Below are positions 1 to 5,718 of a stretch of 6,016 bases of DNA, piece by piece. This stretch comes from Collinsella aerofaciens (GTDB lineage Bacteria; Actinomycetota; Coriobacteriia; Coriobacteriales; Coriobacteriaceae). Positions within the stretch are counted from its first letter, which is position 1, and each line of letters begins with the position of its first letter. Both the position numbers and the translations under genes were made by a program. Where the stretch lies: NCBI GenBank assembly GCA_008671285.1, contig RPYR01000002.1:1-6016 (forward strand), in the 5' to 3' direction. The notes under the pieces were generated by a model that had not been told where the DNA came from, did not search any database, and saw only the letters and a list, made by a program, of their open reading frames with translations.

Positions 1-85
1 AATATCAGCGAGTGTAGCCCCAAATGGCATCGTCACCGTATCAAAATTTGAATCGCAACAGGAAGCGACAAAGCGACGCAAACCC

Positions 86-691
86 CTACCCCGCCTCGCG
101 CATCCAGCGATCGAACGTCCCCACGCACACGCCCAGGCACTCTGCTGCCTGGCTGCGGGTAATATCGCCTGCCTCATAGCTATCGCGCACCAGCTCAAAC
201 TGAGGAGGGCACGGCTTGCGAGGTCGACCGAAACGGACCCCTCGCGCCCGCGCCGCTGCAATTCCCTCCGCTTGGCGCCGGTGGATATTCTCGCGCTCCA
301 CCTGCGCCACGTAGCTCAGCAGTTGCAGCACAATATCGGCAATCAGTACGTTGGTCACATCCGGCGCGCCGCTGGCCCTAGCGCGCGTGTCAAGCAATGG
401 CATGTCCAACACCACAATGGCAACCCCGAGCTCCTTGGTAATGCGTCGCCATTCCTCAAGAATCTCGGAGTAATTACGGCCAAGTCGGTCGATAGAAAGC
501 ACCACCAGCACGTCCCCGTCTCCCAGGACGTGCAGCAGATCGCGATAACGCGGTCGATCGAAGTCCTTGCCGCTCGCATGGTCGGCATAAATATTCGCCG
601 AGCCCACGCCATAGGCGCCCAGCGCATCCAGCTGCCGATTAAGATTCTGATCGCGCGAACTCACCCGCGCATACCCGTACACCGTCGCCAT
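86..691 (-). CDS. Small serine recombinase (resolvase/invertase family)
   Basis: A 201-residue site-specific DNA recombinase that should cut and rejoin DNA through a 5'-phosphoserine link. The N-terminus reads MATVYGYARVSSRDQN, the classic resolvase start, and S11 aligns with the catalytic serine of gamma-delta resolvase. The active-site arginine motif SIDRLGRN follows at about residues 66-73 (D68, R69, R72). The long dimerisation helix lies near 125-150 (AQVERENIHRRQAEGI), then the GRPRK hinge at about 156-160, then a C-terminal helix-turn-helix (RSQAAECLGVCVGTFDRWM). I chose the ATG at 691. The frame is open upstream to a TTG at 721, but only the ATG has a plausible purine-rich site in front (GCGGGGATGAG), and it places MATVYGYARV at the family's usual N-terminus. 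The length and domains look complete. It lies downstream of rnr in the same direction, separated by a hairpin, so it probably has its own promoter. Such enzymes resolve cointegrates or invert promoters and genes. Which one applies here cannot be read from the window. Confidence 0.93.
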   Translation of the reverse strand: MATVYGYARVSSRDQNLNRQLDALGAYGVGSANIYADHASGKDFDRPRYRDLLHVLGDGDVLVVLSIDRLGRNYSEILEEWRRITKELGVAIVVLDMPLLDTRARASGAPDVTNVLIADIVLQLLSYVAQVERENIHRRQAEGIAAARARGVRFGRPRKPCPPQFELVRDSYEAGDITRSQAAECLGVCVGTFDRWMREAG

Positions 692-710
692 CTCATCCCC
701 GCTTTCTTGT

Positions 711-749
711 AAACCTGCCAAAAGGGACAGGTTTATTTTGGTAGGTTTT
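711..749. repeat. Cluster of inverted AAACCT-type repeats upstream of the recombinase
   Basis: The plus strand has AAACCTG at 711-717 facing CAGGTTT at 728-734, a perfect 7-bp inverted repeat with a 10-nt spacer. With one bulge it extends to AAACCTGCC against GGACAGGTTT. A third copy, GGTAGGTTTT (740-749), runs in the same direction as the 728-734 copy, with the AGGTTT cores 14 bp apart. The third copy also sits in a small palindrome, AGGTTTTACCT (743-753). The cluster starts 20 bp upstream of the recombinase ATG and overlaps its likely promoter. Small serine recombinases often bind paired inverted half-sites next to their own gene and repress themselves, so a res-like or operator role is plausible but is inference. 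Confidence 0.45.
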
Positions 750-758
750 ACCTCTCAA
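728..758 (-). promoter_or_regulatory. Possible promoter of the serine recombinase gene
   Basis: Reading the minus strand, TTGAGA (complement of 753-758) is followed after about 17 nt by an AT-rich stretch, AAAATAAACC, that could serve as a weak -10. The -35 is close to TTGACA but the -10 is poor. The inverted repeats overlap this region, so binding of the recombinase or another protein there could block transcription. The call is tentative. Confidence 0.25.
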
Positions 759-810
759 ATAGCAGGTAAGCGGGCGGCCGAGCAGACGGCAAGGTAGCCA
801 CTATTCAAAT

Positions 811-842
811 GCGGAGGGCGGCCCCGAAAGACCGCCCTCCGC
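811..842 (-). terminator. Hairpin downstream of rnr, probable terminator
   Basis: GCGGAGGGCGG (811-821) pairs perfectly with CCGCCCTCCGC (832-842) around a 10-nt loop, starting 25 nt past the rnr stop codon. On the minus strand the stem is followed only by ATTTGAATAG, a poor U-tract, so termination may be partial or the hairpin may mainly protect the mRNA 3' end. No T-run follows on the plus strand either. Confidence 0.65.
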
Positions 843-867
843 TCTCTCGCCACGAGTCGGGATTTAG

Positions 868-3003
868 CTAATGGATAAGCTTAAAGTCCAAGTGTCCACG
901 CGTGGTATTGACGCGCGAGACCTCGATAATCACGCGCTGGCCCAGTTCATAGCGAGTCCCCGTGTCGGCGCCCGTCAGCGTAAGCGCGTCCTCGTCGAAC
1001 TCGAACCACTCGTTGCCCAGGCTCTTAATTGAAACCAGGCCCTCGACCTGTGTTAGGTCCAAGCGCACAAAGAGGCCCATGCTGCTAACCCACGAGACGG
1101 TTCCGGCATAGCGCTCACCCAGACGGTCCTCATAGTACTGGGCAATCTTGATCTTTTGCGTCGCATGGCTGGCGGCATCTGCCGCGCGCTCGGCATCGCT
1201 ACATGCGCGGCAGATCTGCGGCAGAATGCGCGGCAGCGACTCGCGCCCCTTGCCGATCAGCCGCGGCGTACGGACCAAGGCGTCCTTGCCGCCGAGCTGC
1301 TCATAGGCCAACTGCAGTTTGAGCACGCGGTGCACCACCAGATCGGGGTAGCGACGGATGGGACTCGTAAAGTGACAGTAGCACGGCGCGGCGAGCGCAA
1401 AGTGGCCCTCGTTGCGCGGCTTGTACAGCGCGCGCTGCATGCTGCGCAGAAGCAGCGTGTTGACGAGCGGTGCGTTGGCCGTACCGGCGGCAGCATCAAC
1501 TGCAGCCTGCAGCTCATCGGGGCTCCCCAGGGCAATACCGGCAGCACGGCGATCGTCGATGATGCCTAGCTGCGCCAGCGCAACGGCGGCACCGTGCAGG
1601 CTATCGGGGCTCGGATCCTCATGCACACGATAGCAGGCCTCGATATCACGGTCTGCCAGCCACTCTGCAACGCACTCGTTGGCGAGCAGCATGGCTTCCT
1701 CGATAAGCGACGTGGCACACGAACGCTCACGCGCCACAATCTGCACGGGCACTCCGCCCTCATCCAATAGAGCGCGAATCTCGGCTGTGTCAAAATCGAC
1801 TGAGCCGCGGGCGCGACGAATACGACGGCGAAGTTCGGCGAGTTCGTTAGCGGCAACAAGGAAATCGCCGAGGTCGATGTTGTAGCCGCGGGCGGCCTCC
1901 TCGCACGCAAGACCGCGCTCAAGCGCTTCCTCGCGCGAGGTCTCGGCAGCCGCAACATCCTCGGCTGCACCCTCCAGCACCGAATACTCAACCGCGCCGG
2001 CACGCACCAGCAGCGCCTCGGCGCCGTCATAGTCCATACGCACACGCGAGCGAATCACGCTGGGGTACGGATCGTAATGCCGCACGCGACCCTGTGCATC
2101 GAGCTCAATGTCAACGGTAAACGCAAGACGGTCCTCGTCAGGGCGAAGCGAGCACAGGTCACAGGACAGGCGTTCGGGCAGCATGGGAAGCACGCGATCG
2201 GCCAGATACACCGATGTCGTACGATGGCGAGCCTCAAGATCGATATGCCCGTCCCAAGCCACATAGTGTGAAACGTCGGCGATATGCACACCCAGCTTGT
2301 AGCCACCCTCGGGCGTGCGCTCCAACGAAATGGCATCGTCAAAGTCGCGCGCGTCGACCGGGTCGATCGTGATGACAAAGCGGTCGCGCAGATCGCGGCG
2401 GAGCGGGTCCTTAAGCGCCGCGGACACATCGAGCGAAAGCCCCTCGGCCTCGTCCAGCGCGGCCTCGGGATAGCTATCGGTATAGCCGTAACGCGCCATC
2501 ACATATTGAACGCCCAAATCGGGCGCGTCATCTCCGCCAATGCGGCGTTCGATCGTCACGGTACCCGATTCCAGGCGCGTCGGGTAGGTCAAAATGCGCG
2601 CGACAACGGCATCACCCGGGTGGACACCCAGACGATCCGCCGAGGTATCCTCGGGCAGAATGAAGAAGTCGGCCTTCAGACGCGAATCGAGCGGCTCGAT
2701 CACACCGAGCGGACCGGCGGTCTGGTACGTGCCCACCACGCTTATGGCTGCACGCTCAACCACGCTTTCGATCACGGCGCGCCGCTCACCGTGCGGGCTG
2801 TTCTTAATGCTCACGGCAACGGTATCGCCATCCATGATCTCGCGCTTACCGCGGCCCATGACCTTGTAGTCGCCGTTTTCGGTTACAACGTAGGCGCTAT
2901 GCTCATGGAGCTGCACGCGCCCGGTCAGGCTCGGACGGCGTTCGCTGCGCACCGGCCCGCGCTGATTGCGAGCTCCACGCTTATGCTTGTTATTGCGCCC
3001 CAT
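868..3003 (-). CDS. rnr: Ribonuclease R (RNB-family 3'-5' exoribonuclease)
   Basis: A 711-residue processive, Mg-dependent exoribonuclease of the RNase R/II family, which degrades structured RNA in mRNA turnover, rRNA quality control and, in several bacteria, trans-translation. After a basic, probably disordered N-terminus (about 1-25) come cold-shock-type OB folds (about 27-66 and 85-155) and the RNB catalytic domain (about 200-560). The metal-binding motif IDPVDARDFDDA (213-224) has four aspartates, D214, D220, D222 and D223, spaced as in E. coli RNase R. The HFTSPIRRYPDLVVHR motif (544-559) carries the conserved arginines. A C-terminal S1 domain follows (about 628-711). The ATG has AGGAGG four bases upstream. 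The protein is about 100 residues shorter than the E. coli enzyme: it lacks the N-terminal winged-helix domain and the lysine-rich tail. The name RNase R rather than RNase II follows Gram-positive usage. The gene sits between two hairpins, after the ftsX terminator. I see no strong promoter in the short gap upstream, so leakage from ftsEX is possible. Confidence 0.96.
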   Translation of the reverse strand: MGRNNKHKRGARNQRGPVRSERRPSLTGRVQLHEHSAYVVTENGDYKVMGRGKREIMDGDTVAVSIKNSPHGERRAVIESVVERAAISVVGTYQTAGPLGVIEPLDSRLKADFFILPEDTSADRLGVHPGDAVVARILTYPTRLESGTVTIERRIGGDDAPDLGVQYVMARYGYTDSYPEAALDEAEGLSLDVSAALKDPLRRDLRDRFVITIDPVDARDFDDAISLERTPEGGYKLGVHIADVSHYVAWDGHIDLEARHRTTSVYLADRVLPMLPERLSCDLCSLRPDEDRLAFTVDIELDAQGRVRHYDPYPSVIRSRVRMDYDGAEALLVRAGAVEYSVLEGAAEDVAAAETSREEALERGLACEEAARGYNIDLGDFLVAANELAELRRRIRRARGSVDFDTAEIRALLDEGGVPVQIVARERSCATSLIEEAMLLANECVAEWLADRDIEACYRVHEDPSPDSLHGAAVALAQLGIIDDRRAAGIALGSPDELQAAVDAAAGTANAPLVNTLLLRSMQRALYKPRNEGHFALAAPCYCHFTSPIRRYPDLVVHRVLKLQLAYEQLGGKDALVRTPRLIGKGRESLPRILPQICRACSDAERAADAASHATQKIKIAQYYEDRLGERYAGTVSWVSSMGLFVRLDLTQVEGLVSIKSLGNEWFEFDEDALTLTGADTGTRYELGQRVIIEVSRVNTTRGHLDFKLIH

Positions 3004-3080
3004 GGCGCCTCCTAACTATCGATTGCGAACTCCAAAGAGTCTACCCAAATGATTCGCTTTCCTGCCGTCCCCTAGGGATC

Positions 3081-3114
3081 AAAAAACGGGCCGCCCCATA
3101 AGAGACGACCCGTT
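3081..3114 (-). terminator. Intrinsic terminator of the ftsE-ftsX operon
   Basis: On the minus strand AACGGGTCGTC pairs with GGCGGCCCGTT, an 11-bp stem with two G-U pairs and an 8-nt loop, followed at once by a run of T residues (the A-run at 3081-3086). It begins about 25 nt after the ftsX stop. This is a textbook rho-independent terminator and separates ftsEX from rnr. Confidence 0.9.
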
Positions 3115-3138
3115 GGAAGGGATGAATTCCAAGCATGC

Positions 3139-4059
3139 CTACACGCGCAGGTAGCGGCGCATGGCGATGGCAGAACCAAAGAGACCGATAATCACGCCGA
3201 CCAGAATCAGCGCAGCATAGGTCACCAGGTAGTACTGCATCGGCAGGGCAAACGACATCCAGCCGATGCTCTCCTGCAGACGCGGGATCATCAGATTGCG
3301 CAGCAGCTCCAGAACGCCGATGGAAAGCAGCGAGCCCAAAATGGCCTGCAGCACGCCCTCGGTGATAAACGGGCCACGAATGAAGCCGTTGCTGGCGCCG
3401 ACCAGACGCATAATCGCAATCTCACGACGACGCGCCGTGATGGACAGGCGAATCGTGTTGTTGATGAAGATGAATGCGATAAAGGTCAGAAGACCAACGA
3501 GCACCACGGCGGCGATGCGGATGTAGTTGGTCACCTGGAACAGGCGGCTCACTTCCTCCTGGCCGTACAGCACGCTCGCGTTGACGTCGCCGTCATCCGC
3601 GATCTTCTGGAAATCGGCATCCTTCTTGAGCTTCTTTGCCGTGCTCTCGACCTTGGACGGATCGTCCATCTCAATAGCGAAGGAAGCCGGCAGCGGGTTC
3701 TGGCCATCGAGCGCGCTCATGGTGGCGTCGGCGTTGCCCGACATCTTGCTCGTATACTCGGCCAGCGCGTCGTCCTTGTCCTTATAGGTCACGGACTTGA
3801 CGTTATTCCACGTCTTAAGCTCGGCCTCAAAAGCCTGAACATCGGCCTGATCGGCGTCATCACTAATGAACGCGTTGATGACAACCTGATCCTCGACGGT
3901 GCCGATCACGGAGTTCAGCATCGCAGAGCCCATGATGAACAGGCCGATGATAAACAGCGAAAGGAAGATCGTGATGACGGCGCCGAGCGAGGTAGTCCAG
4001 TTACGGAAGAAGTGGCTGATTGCCTCTTTGAAGGAGTAGCCCACGTTAGTTGGTGCCAT
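3139..4059 (-). CDS. ftsX: Cell division protein FtsX (membrane subunit of FtsEX)
   Basis: A 306-residue integral membrane partner of the ATPase FtsE. The pair forms a type VII-like ABC complex that does not transport; it passes ATP-driven shape changes to peptidoglycan hydrolases at the septum or side wall (EnvC in E. coli, PcsB, CwlO or RipC in Gram-positives). Four membrane segments are visible: about 24-47, 180-202, 232-255 and 277-299. The large outside loop between the first two (48-178) contains the family motif NPLPASFAIEM (121-131). After the second segment comes the cytoplasmic stretch RREIAIMRLVGAS (211-223), typical of FtsX/MacB-type permeases and expected to contact FtsE. The length is normal for Gram-positive FtsX. 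The ATG overlaps the end of ftsE by 14 nt, suggesting translational coupling, and GGAGG lies 11 nt upstream of it inside ftsE. No hydrolase gene follows; a terminator does. Confidence 0.97.
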   Translation of the reverse strand: MAPTNVGYSFKEAISHFFRNWTTSLGAVITIFLSLFIIGLFIMGSAMLNSVIGTVEDQVVINAFISDDADQADVQAFEAELKTWNNVKSVTYKDKDDALAEYTSKMSGNADATMSALDGQNPLPASFAIEMDDPSKVESTAKKLKKDADFQKIADDGDVNASVLYGQEEVSRLFQVTNYIRIAAVVLVGLLTFIAFIFINNTIRLSITARRREIAIMRLVGASNGFIRGPFITEGVLQAILGSLLSIGVLELLRNLMIPRLQESIGWMSFALPMQYYLVTYAALILVGVIIGLFGSAIAMRRYLRV

Positions 4060-5266
4060 AGTTGCCGTAACCTCCCCTCTCCTGGTCGCGGATGACGTGG
4101 CCGCCCTCGAGGGCGATCACGCGACGGTGCATGCTATCGACCATCTCGCGGTCGTGCGTGGCGACGATCACGGTGGTGCCGGTGCGGTTAATACGCTCAA
4201 GCAGCTTCATGATGCCCAGCGAGATCGCCGGGTCGAGGTTGCCCGTGGGCTCGTCGCAGATCAGCAGCGGCGGACGGTTGACCATAGCACGGGCGACGGC
4301 AACGCGCTGCTGCTCGCCACCGGAAAGCTGGTCGGGCAGCGAGTCCATCTGATCGGCCAGACCGACCAGACGCAGCACCTCGGGCACCTGGCTGCGAATG
4401 ACGCCCTTGGGCTTGCCGATGCACTGCAGGGCAAACGCCACGTTTTCGTAGGCGGTCTTTTGCGGCAGAAGCTTAAAGTCCTGGAACACGGCGCCAATCT
4501 GGCGGCGCAGGAACGGAACCTTACGGTTCTTGATCTTCATGAGGTCCTGACCGGCAACCAGGATGCGGCCGCTCGTCGGCTTGACGTCGCGGTTGAGCGT
4601 CGACAGCAGCGTGGTCTTACCCGAGCCGGAGTGACCGACCAGGAAGACGAACTCGCCCGGATAGATCTCGATGTTGATGTCGTCGAGTGCAGGCTTGTTA
4701 GGCTGTGCCGGATAGATCTTGGTGACATGCTCCATAAGGATGACGGGCTCGACACCGGCCTGCTTGGCCATCTTCTTGCGGCTGGCCTGCGGATCGATGG
4801 GCGCAAACACCGACGTAAAATCGGGGTTGTTGAGCGCGTTATCGAGGCTTGCGACCTCGGCTGCCTGATCGCTCTCGACCACCGGGGCAGCAGGCTGCGT
4901 GGGGTCGGGAATAGCGGCAAAGAGACCGGACTGCGCAGGCTGAGGAGCCGGCGTCGCAGGGGCCAAGGGGTCGGGAATGCCGGCCATGGTAGGCTGCGGC
5001 GTGGCGGCACCAGCCTGAGGCTGCTCCACGCGAGCGGTCACGGCCTGAACGGGCTCAAAACCCGCCGTGCCGGAAAGCGCGACATCGCTGGTTGGATTGT
5101 AGGCAAAGGGATCGGATGCCGGCTGTGCCTGATCTGCCGGCTGAGCGGGGGCCTGAGCAACAGGCTGGCCCTCTGAATCCGGAGTGGCGAAACGACTGCC
5201 CTGGACGCCTGCCTGCGTCTTGGGGGCATCATCGCCCGCACCGGAGGTACGGAAGTGGTTACCCAC
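4046..5266 (-). CDS. ftsE: Cell division ATP-binding protein FtsE with long N-terminal extension
   Basis: A 406-residue protein; FtsE is usually about 220-230 residues. The ABC ATPase domain occupies about 175-395 and is complete: Walker A GHSGSGKTT (211-219), Q-loop FQDF (261-264), signature LSGGEQQ (314-320), Walker B LLICDEP (334-340, catalytic E339), D-loop NLD (343-345) and switch histidine H371. It should hydrolyse ATP at the inner membrane face and drive FtsX to activate peptidoglycan hydrolases during division. Residues 1-174 form a Pro/Ala/Gln-rich, low-complexity region with no membrane segment or signal peptide, two IPDP motifs (97-100, 119-122) and a final basic stretch RKKMAK (163-168). 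The GTG start at 5266 is supported by AAGGAG five bases upstream. The internal ATGs near the ABC domain (residues 166 and 178) have no good ribosome-binding site, so the extension is probably translated. A short tail, GGYGNYGTN, ends the protein. First gene of the ftsE-ftsX operon. Confidence 0.95.
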   Translation of the reverse strand: MGNHFRTSGAGDDAPKTQAGVQGSRFATPDSEGQPVAQAPAQPADQAQPASDPFAYNPTSDVALSGTAGFEPVQAVTARVEQPQAGAATPQPTMAGIPDPLAPATPAPQPAQSGLFAAIPDPTQPAAPVVESDQAAEVASLDNALNNPDFTSVFAPIDPQASRKKMAKQAGVEPVILMEHVTKIYPAQPNKPALDDINIEIYPGEFVFLVGHSGSGKTTLLSTLNRDVKPTSGRILVAGQDLMKIKNRKVPFLRRQIGAVFQDFKLLPQKTAYENVAFALQCIGKPKGVIRSQVPEVLRLVGLADQMDSLPDQLSGGEQQRVAVARAMVNRPPLLICDEPTGNLDPAISLGIMKLLERINRTGTTVIVATHDREMVDSMHRRVIALEGGHVIRDQERGGYGNYGTN

Positions 5267-5271
5267 TGGTG

Positions 5272-5277
5272 CTCCTT
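5272..5277 (-). promoter_or_regulatory. Ribosome-binding site of ftsE (decides the GTG start)
   Basis: The minus strand reads AAGGAG followed by CACCA and then GTG at 5266. This is the only good Shine-Dalgarno near any candidate start of ftsE, so it argues for the long form of the protein. Confidence 0.8.
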
Positions 5278-5311
5278 ATCGTCGTGCGTTTAAACTACAT
5301 GAGCGCTTTGT

Positions 5312-5320
5312 ATTTTAGCA
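5312..5320 (-). promoter_or_regulatory. Extended -10 promoter of the ftsEX operon
   Basis: On the minus strand TGCTAAAAT (complement of 5312-5320) fits an extended -10 element (TGn plus TAAAAT, one mismatch from TATAAT). No good -35 lies 16-18 nt upstream, as is common for extended -10 promoters. It sits in the AT-rich gap about 45 nt before the ftsE start and would leave a leader of roughly 40 nt. Confidence 0.5.
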
Positions 5321-5370
5321 GTATTAGCTTTGCTGCACATAAGAAGCATGGCGTGCTTAGGGATCCCGTC

Positions 5371-5493
5371 GGCCGGGCACAGGGTTACTCTCCAAATCGT
5401 CCTCGGACATGTCGGAGCCCCCGCTGCGCGCTTCGCGCGGCAGGGGCTCCTCCGTCCTGCGGAAAGATTTGGAGAGTAACCCTGTGCCCGGCC
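5371..5493. repeat. 123-bp palindromic element with perfect 28-bp inverted arms
   Basis: The arms at 5371-5398 and 5466-5493 are exact reverse complements over 28 bp; they begin GGCCGGGCACAGG and end GCCCGGCC. Inside, after 15 unpaired bases on each side, lies a second hairpin (5414-5450): GGAGCCCC pairs with GGGGCTCC, then one mismatch, then a further 8 pairs including one G-T, closing on a CTT loop. A shorter imperfect match continues outside the arms (CTTAG at 5356-5360, CTAAG at 5502-5506). No T-run follows the arms on either strand, so it is not an ordinary terminator. The design fits a small non-autonomous mobile element (MITE-like) or a dispersed palindromic repeat. It lies upstream of the likely ftsE promoter, so it should not be in that transcript. 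It contains no reading frame I would call. Confidence 0.75.
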
Positions 5494-5671
5494 TGCGATA
5501 ACTAAGGGGTCGCCGCGTTTATCTTGGGGTGCTGCATATACAACGCTGGAAGGGTCTGAATTGCGCTTTGTCGATATATGCCCTTTTCCCTGATGGGACC
5601 GTGCTTGAGGGGCGTCTTCATGAGTTGCGGTGAAATAGGGACTGTTGAGCCTTTAAGCTGGCAAAAGGGGG
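5494..5671. other. Short intergenic stretch with no convincing gene
   Basis: This gap lies between the palindromic element and the IS left end. It contains a 34-codon frame on the plus strand (GTG at 5529 to TGA at 5633), but there is no Shine-Dalgarno and no recognisable motif. It may be a decayed fragment or chance. I see no tRNA, terminator or clear promoter here. Confidence 0.5.
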
Positions 5672-5686
5672 TGCGGACAGAAAGTT

Positions 5687-5703
5687 GGACCGCGGGGCGG
5701 TCC
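5687..5703 (+). other. Hairpin just inside the IS left end
   Basis: GGACCGC (5687-5693) and GCGGTCC (5697-5703) pair perfectly around a GGG loop, ending 5 nt before the GGAGG of the transposase. It overlaps the end of the likely terminal repeat. Structures at this place in some insertion sequences limit transposase expression from outside transcripts; here that is inference. Confidence 0.5.
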
Positions 5704-5718
5704 GGACTGGAGGTTCGC

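Noticed and set aside
41..77. An 11-bp palindrome TCAAAATTTGA and a doubled AAGCGAC downstream of the recombinase
   Set aside because: Both are short, AT-rich or simple, and do not match the upstream repeats. Chance is the better explanation.
272..712. A 146-codon plus-strand frame opposite the recombinase
   Set aside because: The minus-strand frame has full resolvase motifs. This one shows none and shares its region only by base composition.
692..721. Upstream TTG start for the recombinase, adding 10 residues
   Set aside because: It has no ribosome-binding site, would lie inside the repeat cluster, and the family normally starts at the MATVYGYARV position.
2284..3015. A 243-codon open frame on the plus strand opposite rnr
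   Set aside because: It is antisense to conserved RNase R domains, has no recognisable motif and fits the same GC-codon shadow effect.
4097..5176. A 359-codon open frame on the plus strand opposite ftsE
   Set aside because: It lies fully antisense to a clearly conserved ABC ATPase, is low in complexity, has no domain I recognise and is explained by the GC-rich codon pattern of ftsE.
5371..5493. The palindromic element read as a CRISPR repeat pair or a plain terminator
   Set aside because: There is only one inverted pair and no spaced direct repeats, and no T-run follows on either strand.
5529..5633. A 34-codon frame starting with GTG between the palindrome and the IS
   Set aside because: It has no Shine-Dalgarno, no known motif, and a length expected by chance. 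It could be a decayed fragment but cannot be supported.
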